A program made the translations under genes and the position numbers. DNA of 64,000 nt from a candidate division WOR-3 bacterium (GTDB taxonomy: Bacteria > Hydrothermota > UBA3072): assembly GCA_039804165.1 (NCBI GenBank), contig JBDRZZ010000006.1, forward strand, positions 26,217-90,216, given 5' to 3'. Below, piece by piece: positions 1 through 11,217 of the stretch. The notes under the pieces were generated by a model. The model made no database searches, was not told the DNA's origin, and saw only the letters and a program-made list of their open reading frames with translations. Position 1 is the first letter of the stretch; each line of letters opens with the position of its first letter.

Positions 1-811
1 GCTTATCTCTTAATTTTTTTATTTCGACTCTTTTATCGATTTCTTCCAAAGCGATTTCTGCTGCAACTCCAAGACCAACAATTCCGGGAACATTTTCTGT
101 TCCTGCCCTTTTATTTCTTTCTTGATGACCACCATGGAGTAGGGAATCAATTTTTATCCCTTTTTTTATGTAAAGAGCTCCAACGCCTTTTGGTCCGTAC
201 AATTTATGGGCGGAGAGTGATAAGAGATCCACCCCTAAATCTTCCACATCAATAGGAATTTTCCCTACAGTCTGAACAGCATCAGTATGAAAGTAAATAT
301 TTCGTTCTTTTGCAATTTTAGCTATCTCTTTTATCGGTTGAATTGTTCCTACTTCATTATTTGCATGCATAATGGAGATTAAGATTGTCTTATCTTTTAT
401 AGTATCTTTCAATTCATCCAAATCAACAATTCCATATTTGTCTACCCCAATGTAACTAACCTCAAAACCTTGTTTTTCAAGCCACTTGAATGTATTAAGA
501 ACCGCAGGATGTTCTATTTTTGAAGTTATGAGATGATTTCCACGGTCTTTGTTTGCAAAAGAGATTCCCTTAATTGCAAAATTATCAGATTCTGTGCCTG
601 ATCCTGTAAAAAATATCTCATAGGGTTTTGCATTTATAAGAGCTGCGACTTTCTCCCTGGCTTTTTCTTTCGCAAGTTCGGATTCCTTGGCAAGTCTATA
701 TATACTTGAAGGATTTCCATATTTTTCCGAAAAATAAGGGAACATTGCAAGAAGGACTCTTTTATCTACAGGGGTTGTTGCGTTATGATCAAGGTAAATT
801 AGTTTTCCCAT
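1..811 (-). CDS. nifS: Cysteine desulfurase NifS/IscS (C-terminus cut by window edge)
   Basis: A PLP enzyme that removes sulfur from cysteine and hands it on as persulfide for Fe-S clusters, thiamine and tRNA thiolation. 270 residues are visible of a usual ~390. The N-terminus MGKLIYLDHNATTP is typical of the family. HPAV near residue 101 and the PLP-lysine motif SLSAHKLYGPKG (K203) are present. The loop with the catalytic cysteine lies beyond the window. The ATG sits inside the 3' end of the preceding 57-aa gene (23-base overlap), so translation is probably coupled. It is the last visible gene of the operon that starts with cysK and contains an Rrf2 regulator, consistent with cysteine synthesis feeding sulfur mobilisation. 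Confidence 0.93.
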   Translation of the reverse strand, partial: MGKLIYLDHNATTPVDKRVLLAMFPYFSEKYGNPSSIYRLAKESELAKEKAREKVAALINAKPYEIFFTGSGTESDNFAIKGISFANKDRGNHLITSKIEHPAVLNTFKWLEKQGFEVSYIGVDKYGIVDLDELKDTIKDKTILISIMHANNEVGTIQPIKEIAKIAKERNIYFHTDAVQTVGKIPIDVEDLGVDLLSLSAHKLYGPKGVGALYIKKGIKIDSLLHGGHQERNKRAGTENVPGIVGLGVAAEIALEEIDKRVEIKKLRDK

Positions 812-962
812 CTTTTAGCCTCCCGTACTTCTTTTCTTCTATTTTAAGATAATTTCTATCCTTAAATTCCTCTTTCTTTCCAACATTCCATCCCTCAACG
901 GGTCTAAAATAACCAACAATTCTTGAATAAACCTCTGTTTTAACTGCAATTATTTTTTTCAT
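789..962 (-). CDS. 57-aa protein resembling the C-terminal tail of anaerobic ribonucleotide reductase NrdD
   Basis: A small ORF with a good ribosome site (GGAGGA about 5 bases before ATG). The stretch EVYSRIVGYFRP followed by WNVGKKEEF resembles the extreme C-terminus of class III ribonucleotide reductase NrdD. Similar stand-alone ORFs of about 60 residues are often annotated as NrdD by homology. It has no cysteine, so it can carry neither the zinc ribbon of true NrdD nor a glycyl-radical loop. It lies between metY and nifS and overlaps nifS by 23 bases. Its function is unknown. A structural or regulatory role in sulfur metabolism is only a guess from context. Confidence 0.7.
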   Translation of the reverse strand: MKKIIAVKTEVYSRIVGYFRPVEGWNVGKKEEFKDRNYLKIEEKKYGRLKDGKTNLP

Positions 963-979
963 TCAATCCTCCTTTGAGG

Positions 980-2734
<1,755 letters not shown>

Positions 2735-2738
<4 letters not shown>

Positions 2739-4381
2739 CTTTCTTCCTCCAGAGATTCAAAGAAAACTGGCCAGAAGGGATCTTGAGTTGGAATCTTTAA
2801 GGGTTCGATTTCTCCTTTTATTCTTTTTATAAACCGCTTTCTGGTATTCTCAGTTACCTTCCCTATAATAGAAGCTTTTATCCCTTCTTTCTTTAAATTT
2901 AAAATAATTCTATCTGAATGGGTAGGGTTGGAAGTGATGATTAGTGATCCCTCTGAGATTGCATAGAGGGGGTCAATCCCGAATGCTTTACAAACTGTCT
3001 TGACCTCTTCCGGATATATGAACTTTGTTTCATCTATCTCCATTCCGACAGCACTTGCATTTGCAATTTCAAAAAGTCCTCCGATAATCCCTCCTTCTGT
3101 TGCATCATGCATCGCGGTAACCTCACCTGATTTCATAGCTGTTAATGCATCTTTTACCACTGAGATCTCCTTTGATAGTTTTTGTGCTTTTTTAACAATA
3201 GATGTTCCATATTTCTTAATTAATTCTTTTTCTCTTAGAATAGATAAAATACCAACCGCTTCTATAGCAGGTCCTTTCGTGAGGATAATATCGTCTCCAG
3301 GTTTTGCTCCTTTTGAGGTTACATATTTCCCTTTTTTAGCAAAACTAAAGACAGTAATTCCGCCAACTGTTGGAGAAGCAAATCCCGGATAAAATCCAGT
3401 ATGTCCTCCAATAATCGCTATTCCAAGAGAACTTGCAGTTTTATGAATTGAATTCACGATAGTCTTGAAATCTTCTTCAGGAGTTTCTGGAGGCATTATT
3501 AATGTATAACTCATAAATTCAGGTTTTACTCCCATAACAGCCACATCACTTGCTCCAATATGTACAGTGTACCAACCATACATCTCTAATGGTTGCCCAG
3601 GAATAGAGAATATTGGATCTTCTGCTATGATTAAAACTTTATCTTCATCGATTTCAATAACAGCTGCATTCACGCCAGTTAGAGGTGGAACGATGACTCT
3701 TTTATCTTTCTTCCCCAACCTTTTTAAGAGATAGGTTTCAAAAGTCTTTAGGTCGATTTTACCTACTTTTAACTTCCTCTGTGATTTCTTAAAATAAGCT
3801 CTTGCGAGGGAACAAATTTCTTCTGCCACTTCTATTGGGTCCTTACCAACTAAAACCGTTACTTCCTCTTTTCCCAGAGCACCCGTTTCATAGAAAACCC
3901 TTGGGACTTTTCCGCCAGTAGACTCAACAGCCATTTTTATTTTCCAAGACATAGAAGCCATTTCTGGCCTTCTCACATCTTCTGGTTCCAAAGAGCGGTC
4001 TATTTTACCTAAAATCCAGTCTTTCTTAACACTATAATCTTGTAGGAATTTTACTATTTTCTCATTACAGGCAAAATTTATTCCTGCGCGAATGGAAGGT
4101 TCATATTTGTTTATTTCAAGAATTAATCTTGCCATGTGACTAGAAGCTCCAAATTTCAAATTACCTGAGGCTCTTGGTTTACCATTTACAATTGTAATTC
4201 TTCCATCTATTCCAAGGACATCTTCAACTCTTTTCGCATCTTTCTTTGCATATACTAAATTTGTTCTAACTTCGGGTATAAAAGAGGCAAACTCTTTACA
4301 ATTTTCAATTTCGCTTAGAGCTATGCTCATTTTGCCGAATAACTCAATCTCTTCTGCCCTATTCTTCATAAGTTCCTCCAA
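2735..4381 (-). CDS. ThiN-like domain fused to AIR synthase-related (HypE/ThiL-like) domain
   Basis: A 548-aa two-part protein. Residues ~15-195 look like ThiN (thiamine-phosphate synthase type found in archaea and some bacteria): IPEVRTNLVYA, VNGKPRASG, FGASSHMARLIL, PSIRAGINF and FYETGALGKE are in the right order. Residues ~215-530 look like an AIR synthase-related ATP-binding domain (PurM/HypE/SelD/ThiL superfamily): PPLTGVNAAVI, ASDVAVMG, IIGGHTGF, KPGDDIILTKG and MHDATEGGIIGGL. The HypE C-terminal cysteine tail is not seen. Because ThiL (thiamine-phosphate kinase) belongs to the same superfamily, a bifunctional thiamine enzyme is conceivable. A sulfur or selenium activation role is equally open. 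It is coupled to rrf2 by ATGA and lies 2 bases after cysK. Confidence 0.8.
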
Positions 4382-4383
4382 TA

Positions 4384-5307
4384 TTAATCCTCAAAAAGGT
4401 TTGTGCTTAAATATCTTTCTCCGTGATCTGGGAGAATAACAACTACTTTCTTCCCTTCCCCCAATCTCTTAGCTACCTTTAAACCTCCCCAAAGAGCAGC
4501 TCCTGAAGAGATTCCTGCGAAAATTCCCTCCTTTCTTGCAAGTAATTTAGCCATCTCAAAAGCGTCTTTGTTGCTTACCTGGATTATTTCGTCATAAATC
4601 TTCGTATTCAAAACTTTAGGAACAAATCCGGCACCAATACCTTGAATTTTATGTGGACCCGGCTTTCCGCCGGAAAGGACAGGCGAATCCAGAGGTTCGA
4701 CTCCGATAATCAGGATCTCTCTCTTTTTTATTTCTTTCCGGAGAATCTCGCCCACACCAGTTATAGTCCCACCCGTGCCGATGCCTGCAACAAAAGCGTC
4801 TAGATCTGGAATCTGTTCTAAAATCTCTCTTGCTGTCGTTTTTCTGTGAATTTCGGGATTCGCAGGATTATTAAACTGCTGAGGTTGAAACCATCCGTGT
4901 TTCTCTGCTAATTCCTGGGCTTTTTCTACAGCCCCCTTCATTCCTTTCTCGCCAGGAGTAAGTATAATCTCTGCTCCAAAAGCCTTCATTATTTTTCTCC
5001 TCTCTACACTCATTGTCTCTGGCATTGTGAGCACCAATTTATATCCCTTAAAAGCCGAGACAAAAGCAAGTCCTATTCCTGTATTACCACTTGTAGGCTC
5101 AATTATGGTATCCCCCGGCTTTATTTTTCCTTCTTTTTCTGCGGCCTCTATCATACTGAGAGCAATTCTGTCTTTTATAGAACCTAAAGGATTAAATCCT
5201 TCTAACTTGCAATATACATCAGCAGAATCCTTCTTAACTAACCTACTTAATTTCACGATAGGTGTATCACCTATCAATTCTAAAATACTGTTCACAACTT
5301 TACCCAT
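4384..5307 (-). CDS. cysK: Cysteine synthase A (O-acetylserine sulfhydrylase)
   Basis: A PLP enzyme that makes cysteine from O-acetylserine and sulfide in the cytoplasm. The PLP lysine is K45 in NPLGSIKDR. The substrate loop [12 protein letters not shown], the phosphate-binding GTGGTITG and the C-terminal ISSGAALWG are all intact. Its 307 aa is normal for CysK. The ATG at 5307 follows TAGGAGGTT. An upstream in-frame start at 5343 would fall inside the putative operator and is rejected. It is the first gene of the sulfur operon, read from the promoter at 5354-5382. Confidence 0.95.
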   Translation of the reverse strand: MGKVVNSILELIGDTPIVKLSRLVKKDSADVYCKLEGFNPLGSIKDRIALSMIEAAEKEGKIKPGDTIIEPTSGNTGIGLAFVSAFKGYKLVLTMPETMSVERRKIMKAFGAEIILTPGEKGMKGAVEKAQELAEKHGWFQPQQFNNPANPEIHRKTTAREILEQIPDLDAFVAGIGTGGTITGVGEILRKEIKKREILIIGVEPLDSPVLSGGKPGPHKIQGIGAGFVPKVLNTKIYDEIIQVSNKDAFEMAKLLARKEGIFAGISSGAALWGGLKVAKRLGEGKKVVVILPDHGERYLSTNLFED

Positions 5308-5334
5308 TTTTAACCTCCTAATTAATATTATAAC

Positions 5335-5359
5335 TAATATCATAGTTTTAGTGATATTA
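5335..5359. promoter_or_regulatory. Perfect inverted repeat, likely operator of the cysteine operon
   Basis: TAATATCA and TGATATTA form perfect 8-base arms around 9 bases. The repeat overlaps the predicted -10 and start region of the cysK promoter. That placement is what a repressor needs, and the operon encodes its own Rrf2 regulator. Binding by that protein is inferred. Confidence 0.55.
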
Positions 5360-5382
5360 TAACAAAAAATTTAATTTGTCAA
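5354..5382 (-). promoter_or_regulatory. Sigma-70-type promoter of the cysK operon
   Basis: On the minus strand the -35 TTGACA (5377-5382) is followed after 17 bases by TAATAT (5354-5359). The alternative -10 TATAAT (5356-5361) has a 15-base spacer. Transcription would begin about 40 bases before the cysK ATG. The -10 overlaps the inverted repeat at 5335-5359. Confidence 0.7.
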
Positions 5383-5521
5383 GGGGGGATTTTGTTTAAA
5401 ATTTAAAAGGCTTTTTAAATTATTAGGTCTCCTTGGGAAAAAGATTAAAATATTAATTTGTTTTTTAATCTTAGCAAAATTTTTAAAGAAAAGATAGGTT
5501 GGATAAAGAAATCTTCTCGAT

Positions 5522-5989
5522 TTAATTTTTTTTATTTTGATTTTTAGAGAAAAACTCTTCTATTTTTTTTATTGCTTCTTTTGGAGAGTTAGCCTTTTCT
5601 ATTGGGATTGGAAGATCGCATTTTATCCCTATTATTTTTTTATCATATATCTTAGCGAAAGCAATTTCGCTTTGTGTCCCTAAGGCTCCGTCGATTGCTA
5701 TTAAAATATCGGCGGTTTGGACAATGATTACGTTCCTTGCATGTCCCATTCCTGTAAGTATTGGGATGTCTACCCATCTATTAGCTGATTCTTTTGAGCT
5801 TCCTGGTAGGATTCCAATAACTAATCCTCCCTCTTCTTTAGCTCCTTTTGAAGCTGCTTCCATAACTCCTCCTAATCCCCCAGTGACTAAAGCGTAGCCC
5901 TTTCCCCCAATTAGCTTTCCCATTTCGTAGGCTATATTATAAATTTCTTCTGTAACCTTAGAGCCGCCAATAACACCGACAATTTTCAT
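5522..5989 (-). CDS. SLOG/TIGR00725-family nucleotide-binding protein (LOG/DprA-like fold)
   Basis: A 155-aa Rossmann-like protein. [10 protein letters not shown], then LVTGGLGGVMEAASKGA, GILPG and ALGTQSEIAFA match the TIGR00725 group, distant kin of LOG (cytokinin-activating) and DprA proteins. The classic LOG motif PGGxGTxxE appears here as DGALGTQSE, so LOG phosphoribohydrolase activity is uncertain. The start overlaps the stop of the C25 peptidase gene by ATGA. Its biological role is unknown. It probably binds a nucleotide-derived ligand. Confidence 0.8.
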   Translation of the reverse strand: MKIVGVIGGSKVTEEIYNIAYEMGKLIGGKGYALVTGGLGGVMEAASKGAKEEGGLVIGILPGSSKESANRWVDIPILTGMGHARNVIIVQTADILIAIDGALGTQSEIAFAKIYDKKIIGIKCDLPIPIEKANSPKEAIKKIEEFFSKNQNKKN

Positions 5990-8900
5990 CTTACTACCGC
6001 TATTTTACCGTAATAAGGCTCGGTATTTCCTGCTTTTATCATATAATAATAAACTCCATTAGAAACGGGTCTTCCTAATTTATCTTTTCCATCCCATTCT
6101 ACATAATTAATCCCATATTTTGAGACTCCAGGATAAATTTCTTTAACCAGTCTTCCAGCTATCGTAAAGATTTTTATTTCAACAGGCACTTCCTGAGATG
6201 TATTATAAACGATTATTGTTTTATCCTTCATTGGATTTGGATAATTGTTTACGTTCCAAAGAATTTCTTTTCTCCCAACTTTAAAGCTCGTTTCGCAAGA
6301 ACCAATGTTTCCAGAGTTGTCCTTAGCATAAACTTTAATTTTAATAGAATCAGAGAGAGAGGGAGCTTCATAGGCAAAAGAAACTTCTCCTATAGTGCAG
6401 GTTCCTGTTAAATAAGTAAATTTATCTCCAAGGAGAAGTTTTGAAGTTCCGCCAACGTTGACTTGGATATTGGTTTTGTCTCGTAAGTCAATTCCACTGG
6501 AATCGCTTATAATAAGAGTCATCTCCCCTGAAGGAGGAATCAAATCTCCTTTTTTAAGAACCCTACCTTCCAATTGGAAAGAGATAGAAGGTGGTAGTGT
6601 ATCTAGGGAAGGGAGGCCTTCTTTAAAATATATTCTTGAGGAGAAATATGATTCTTTTTCTCCTCTTGAATAGAAACGGATTCTTCCAGAATCTGCTTTT
6701 ATGTCATAAGGGAGGTTCATTTTTATCACAAAAGAATCGTTCACTATTGGTGCACTACCTCTAAATAATATTCTTCCTTCTTTTCTTACTTTAATCATTA
6801 AAGTGCCACTTCCTTCGCTTCCGTCTATTAATGTATCATAGCTTCCCTCTGTTAGAAGACAGGAAATCTTTTCTGCTGAATTTTTACATTCTCCTTTTAT
6901 TTCTATAGAAGAGCCTGTTTTAAAAGTATCATTTAGGGAAACAGTTAACGGAGCTGAATCAATCAATATAGAAGTTCCGGGATCTCCGAAGAATGTGTAG
7001 GTTGAATGTCCTCCCTTTTCTTTTGCAAAAAGGAAAGCCTCTCCTGCAGTTTTTACAGAATCGTTAAAAAGATACTCGATTATCCTTTCTCCCAAGTATG
7101 TATTATCAGGGTTTCCTGTAGCTCTTCCTGCAGCAATTGTTACGATGGTTCCCCCCTCTTTATAAAGAACAGAATAATCCCCAATGCTACGCTCATCCGG
7201 TCTTTCAAAGTAACCAACATCACAAGAGCCAAAATAATAGATTGGGGTTTTTCTCCAATTAGAAAGTAGGTTTATGTCTTGAATTAGAAAAACTCCTTCG
7301 TGGGCTAAACCTCTTAAGTTTCCATGCCCAATATACATTCCAACAAGAGCTCCTTCTTTCATTGACTCAATGTGAGCTTTCCTGGCGGAAGGTTTTAATC
7401 CTGCCTCTCTTGGATATTCTATTAAATATATTTTATCTTTATAAATCCACCCTGGAAGTTTTCTTGCAATACTTTCCATACCGTCAGTATTCTCTCTTTC
7501 AGCACTACTTGTAGCAGAAAATGCATCATCAGCGAGAAGAATAGCTTTCATTCTCCAATTACCCGAACTTTTCTCATATTCTATTAACTTATCTACCCAT
7601 CCTTTAGCTTCTTGTAAGTTAGAAGCTGTGACTCTCCCAATAGGTATATCTGGGACTTGTCTTGGGTCTTCGTTAAAATTTACAAACCAGCTATCCCAAG
7701 AAGGATTTGAAGTTAAATAACCCTCTTTCTGAGAAACCGTGATACCTTCTGTATGAATAGGAATGAAGGATGTCTTCCCATTCCCTGTTAAATTTTTGTC
7801 ATCGTAACTACCATTTCCGAAAAGCAAAACATAATTAGGAGGTGGATTCCAATTTAATTGCGTCCAATATAAGAATCTTTTTATGGCGGAAGGATCTTTA
7901 ACCCCATAAGAAAAATTATCATAAATTTCTTCAATTTTTACAACCTTTGCTATAGGAGAAGAAAAGCCTCTTAAATTACTCTCTCTCCAATTTTTTAATT
8001 TTAGAGCTTCAGAGAAAAAGGTTTCTGGGGTTATGACAATCCAATCTGCTCCACCCTGGAATAGGGAGGTTGGATTTGATATGGATATTTCTTCTATAGA
8101 AAAAGGAGAGCTTTGTAAAAGAACTCTACTTGAGGCAGAAGAAAAATTCACAGTTCCATTTTCGAAATCAGAAGAAATTAGTTTCGGAGAGCTTTCTTTA
8201 CTAATGTCAAGCACATAAGGATTTCTTAAGAATCCTTCTACTCGGTAATTTCTTAAAGAAGAATCCTGTTTTATAATTAAAAAATCTTCTTTCCCGATTG
8301 TTTTTCTTTTATAAATAATTTCTATATAATCTAAAATTATAGATCTCTCACTACTTCTAAGAGAAACACTTAACTCGTTTATTCCTGAGTGGAGGTTTTC
8401 TAATGTATCTATAAAAATTGTCCTATCAGTTTTAGGGTCTCCAAAACAAGGAACTGTTTTAAGAGATGTTTCTCCATTTAAAGAGATCTCCAAATCAGTG
8501 TTTTTATTCTCCTTAGGATAGAAAGCTACAAATATTATTGCTTTAGAGTCAAGGGGGTCTTGGGGAATAAAGGTTGTTATTAATTTGCTATTTTCACTTT
8601 CTAAGTTTTCTCCAATCACATTTAATTCTTTCCAACCCCAGGTAAGTCCACTTTTTAAAGGACTAAAAACATCTTCTTCAAGATGGATGGTATCAATAAA
8701 GAAAGAAGATTCTTCTCCTCCAACTTGAGAAACTTGATTCATTTTTAAGGCTTCTTTGTTAAAGCGGAGCCAGTAAATATTTGTGTCTGTGTAAGGGTGA
8801 TAATAGAAAAACACTTTAGAAGTAAACCTATTCCTTTTCCAACCCGAAAGAGAATGAGCATAAAATATGATTCTCTCCCATGGTTCAAAAGTTTCGTCTT

Positions 8901-9672
8901 CATCGATCTCATATATGGTAGGAAGGACTTCTGGAAGAGTGTCCATTGCTAAAAGGCTATCCAAATTCCATTTCATAACCTTTTTATATCCACCAAGAAT
9001 TTGAATCTTTTTCGGATCCACTCTTAATGGATTAATGCCAACTTTTTCTAAATCTTTTGGGGTAACTTCATATAAGCCTTCTTTTAGTGTTTTTAATTTT
9101 AAGTAAAGGGAGGGTTCTTCTCTTATTTTATAGATAGAAGGTATTATTGCTTCTCCTTTTTGTTTATTTAAAAAAATGCTAAGTTTTCTTGCTTGATAGC
9201 CCCTTGGTTTAATCCATTTTCCTCCTCTAAAATAAATTTTAATTAAAATTAATTTCCTTTCCTCTATTTTTTCTCCATCAAAAGAAAAAGGATTTATGAT
9301 TAAAGTAGAATTTCCAAAGGGAGAAGGGGTATTTTCTTCTATCGCAACAGGAGGTAAAATGTAGGGAGGAGGAGTTTTTTCTATTTCCTCTCCGAAGTAA
9401 GATAAAACTCTTGGGATCCCTTTCTCTTTTTGAGATTCTAATACTTTGTATTTTAATTCTATTTCGCATCCAACTGGAGTTAAAATTGACCTTCTTATAG
9501 AAGGTAACTCAGCCACTCCTTCTTCTATAGGGTAAAAGTTTCCTTCTTTTAGTTTATAGGAAATTCTACCTGAGATTAGAAATTTTTCATATTCTAAGGT
9601 ATATTTAATAATTAAAGAATCTGGGGTATCTGCAATAATATTTATGGCAGAAAATAAAAAAAACAAAATCAT
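5986..9672 (-). CDS. C25 (gingipain/PorU-like) secreted cysteine peptidase with C-terminal sorting domain
   Basis: A 1228-aa exported protein. A hydrophobic N-terminus ([14 protein letters not shown]) is followed by a gingipain-type propeptide region. The catalytic C25 domain spans ~540-910: [10 protein letters not shown], the catalytic His H783 in YIGHGN and the Cys C817 in FGSCDVGYF are all present. Beta-sandwich segments follow, and the last ~80 residues are a Type IX-style sorting domain (NYPNPMKDK ... [18 protein letters not shown]). PorU, the sortase of Type IX secretion, belongs to this family, so it may process the other tailed cargo in this window. It could equally be a secreted protease. 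It is coupled by ATGA to both neighbours. Confidence 0.87.
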   Translation of the reverse strand: MILFFLFSAINIIADTPDSLIIKYTLEYEKFLISGRISYKLKEGNFYPIEEGVAELPSIRRSILTPVGCEIELKYKVLESQKEKGIPRVLSYFGEEIEKTPPPYILPPVAIEENTPSPFGNSTLIINPFSFDGEKIEERKLILIKIYFRGGKWIKPRGYQARKLSIFLNKQKGEAIIPSIYKIREEPSLYLKLKTLKEGLYEVTPKDLEKVGINPLRVDPKKIQILGGYKKVMKWNLDSLLAMDTLPEVLPTIYEIDEDETFEPWERIIFYAHSLSGWKRNRFTSKVFFYYHPYTDTNIYWLRFNKEALKMNQVSQVGGEESSFFIDTIHLEEDVFSPLKSGLTWGWKELNVIGENLESENSKLITTFIPQDPLDSKAIIFVAFYPKENKNTDLEISLNGETSLKTVPCFGDPKTDRTIFIDTLENLHSGINELSVSLRSSERSIILDYIEIIYKRKTIGKEDFLIIKQDSSLRNYRVEGFLRNPYVLDISKESSPKLISSDFENGTVNFSSASSRVLLQSSPFSIEEISISNPTSLFQGGADWIVITPETFFSEALKLKNWRESNLRGFSSPIAKVVKIEEIYDNFSYGVKDPSAIKRFLYWTQLNWNPPPNYVLLFGNGSYDDKNLTGNGKTSFIPIHTEGITVSQKEGYLTSNPSWDSWFVNFNEDPRQVPDIPIGRVTASNLQEAKGWVDKLIEYEKSSGNWRMKAILLADDAFSATSSAERENTDGMESIARKLPGWIYKDKIYLIEYPREAGLKPSARKAHIESMKEGALVGMYIGHGNLRGLAHEGVFLIQDINLLSNWRKTPIYYFGSCDVGYFERPDERSIGDYSVLYKEGGTIVTIAAGRATGNPDNTYLGERIIEYLFNDSVKTAGEAFLFAKEKGGHSTYTFFGDPGTSILIDSAPLTVSLNDTFKTGSSIEIKGECKNSAEKISCLLTEGSYDTLIDGSEGSGTLMIKVRKEGRILFRGSAPIVNDSFVIKMNLPYDIKADSGRIRFYSRGEKESYFSSRIYFKEGLPSLDTLPPSISFQLEGRVLKKGDLIPPSGEMTLIISDSSGIDLRDKTNIQVNVGGTSKLLLGDKFTYLTGTCTIGEVSFAYEAPSLSDSIKIKVYAKDNSGNIGSCETSFKVGRKEILWNVNNYPNPMKDKTIIVYNTSQEVPVEIKIFTIAGRLVKEIYPGVSKYGINYVEWDGKDKLGRPVSNGVYYYMIKAGNTEPYYGKIAVVR

Positions 9673-9833
9673 AATTTTTCTGCTTCCTCAATTAGCATTA
9701 CAGGAATTCCATCTTCAATTGGATATGCAAGTTTACATTTGTCGCAGATTAGCCTTTCTTTTTTTTCATCCAACCTTAATGAACCTTTACATTTAGGGCA
9801 AACAAGGATATCCAATAATTCTTTTTTTATCAT
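9669..9833 (-). CDS. Trm112-like zinc-ribbon protein
   Basis: A 54-aa protein typical of the Trm112/UPF0434 family: [12 protein letters not shown], then [19 protein letters not shown]. The two CxxC pairs would bind zinc. Family members activate methyltransferases or assist enzymes of lipid-A and other pathways. The target here is not evident. The ATG at 9833 follows AAAGGAGG. The stop overlaps the C25 peptidase start (ATGA), so the two are translationally coupled. Confidence 0.88.
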   Translation of the reverse strand: MIKKELLDILVCPKCKGSLRLDEKKERLICDKCKLAYPIEDGIPVMLIEEAEKL

Positions 9834-9917
9834 TATTACCTCCTTTTAAATAAAAACTATTTAACAAGGAGCAAAAGTCAATAGAAGTCTAATACTTAAC
9901 TTCGTAAAGCCTAATTA

Positions 9918-11178
9918 CTAAATTATTCCATTTTTTAGAATTACATAACTTTTAACATATTTTAAGTTAGAATTTAAAGGAGGAGAAAATTCTTCTTCCT
10001 CAATGAGATAATAAATCTTTTTCCTCTGAGATCCCTCTTTTAGAGAATGATAATCATAATAAAAATCAAATTTATTTATCTCAAGTAGACTTAATTAAAG
10101 CTCCATTCTCTCCCATTTTTATTGTTGAAAAATCAGGACTTTTTAAGTAGTAATATACAAATTATTAAAATTCCATAAGTTTGTAAAAATTATAAAAAGG
10201 AAAAGAGAAAAAAATATGCGATTTCTTGATTCTCCTGTAATTCTGAAGAACTCAATAAAGTTAATAGGAAGAGTAACAACAAAATATACAATGAGGGGTA
10301 TTAGAATTAGGAAATATCTAGGTGGTTGATAAGTAAGAAAGTCAAGAAATATATAACTTTTGAAAATTAGCGTAGAGATATCTCTAAGTTGGAGTTTTTC
10401 TTTCTCCTTAAATTCAGAAACAAAATAAAAATGTTGCATAAAGCCAAAAGAAATAGACAAAAATTTTTTCTTAAAAGATAATTTCCAAAAATTTAATGTA
10501 GTTTTTACCTATCACCGTTAACGTTTTTTGCTTTATTTTGAAATAATAATATTGAAATAATAATATTATTGTTTGGATATACTTTTCTTTAAAGATTTTT
10601 TAAAATAAATGAGAAGAAAAAGTTATAGTAAAAAACTTAAAACAAGGAATAGGAAATCCTTACCTTTAATTTTATGAATTACTCTTATTTGTTAAAAACT
10701 TGCGTTCAAAAAATCCGCTCAGTAAATAGAGTAGTTTTTTCTTTTAGAGTTAAAGCCTTATTATAAAAACAATAAAATTCCAAAGGAAATCATTGGGACT
10801 TCAAGTAGGGCGCTTATTCTCTAAATAAATATAATTTGAACCCATTATTATTGTATATAAAATTAATAAAAACATCAAAAAATCTGAGTTTTAGAGACCC
10901 TCAAAAAGGTAGTAAGCTAATCCTATTATTAGGATGACAGAGAAGATACAAGAAGGTAATCTCGTAGAGAACAGATTTAACCCGGTTAGTTTAAACAGGT
11001 GGTATCGAATAAAAGGCATTAAAGGCATAATTACCATATGATTTATTTTATCGCAAATCCAAGGATCTCTAAGATATTTTTTGCAACATTTCCCATATGA
11101 TAACTTTCATCTGCAAAGAAAACTTTGGATCATGTTAAAGAAGGAATCTGGATCTCATGTTATTTTATAGAATCTTAG
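9918..11178 (-). pseudogene. Decayed PMT/ArnT-like membrane glycosyltransferase
   Basis: No intact gene fills this 1.3-kb gap, but minus-strand fragments in several frames line up in the order expected for a dolichyl-phosphate-mannose-type glycosyltransferase. From 11178 they are LRFYKIT, then KVFFADESYHMGNVAKNIL (the acidic DE motif), PLMPFIRYHLFKLTGLNLFS, NYIYLENKRP, YLLSGFFERKFLTNK, YQPPRYFLILIPLIVY and finally SNLKYVKSYVILKNGII before a stop at 9918. Frame changes and stops separate them. The 105-aa open frame at 10143-10460 is just one surviving piece of this ruin. The surrounding base composition is very AT-rich. Confidence 0.7.
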
Positions 11179-11217
11179 GCTCGTGAAATCAAGTAAAAGG
11201 ATTAAATAAAACGATTT

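Noticed and set aside
10143..10460. 105-aa membrane-protein-like open frame on the minus strand
   Set aside because: It is one frame of the decayed PMT-type glycosyltransferase. Matching fragments lie on both sides in other frames, and it has no ribosome site.
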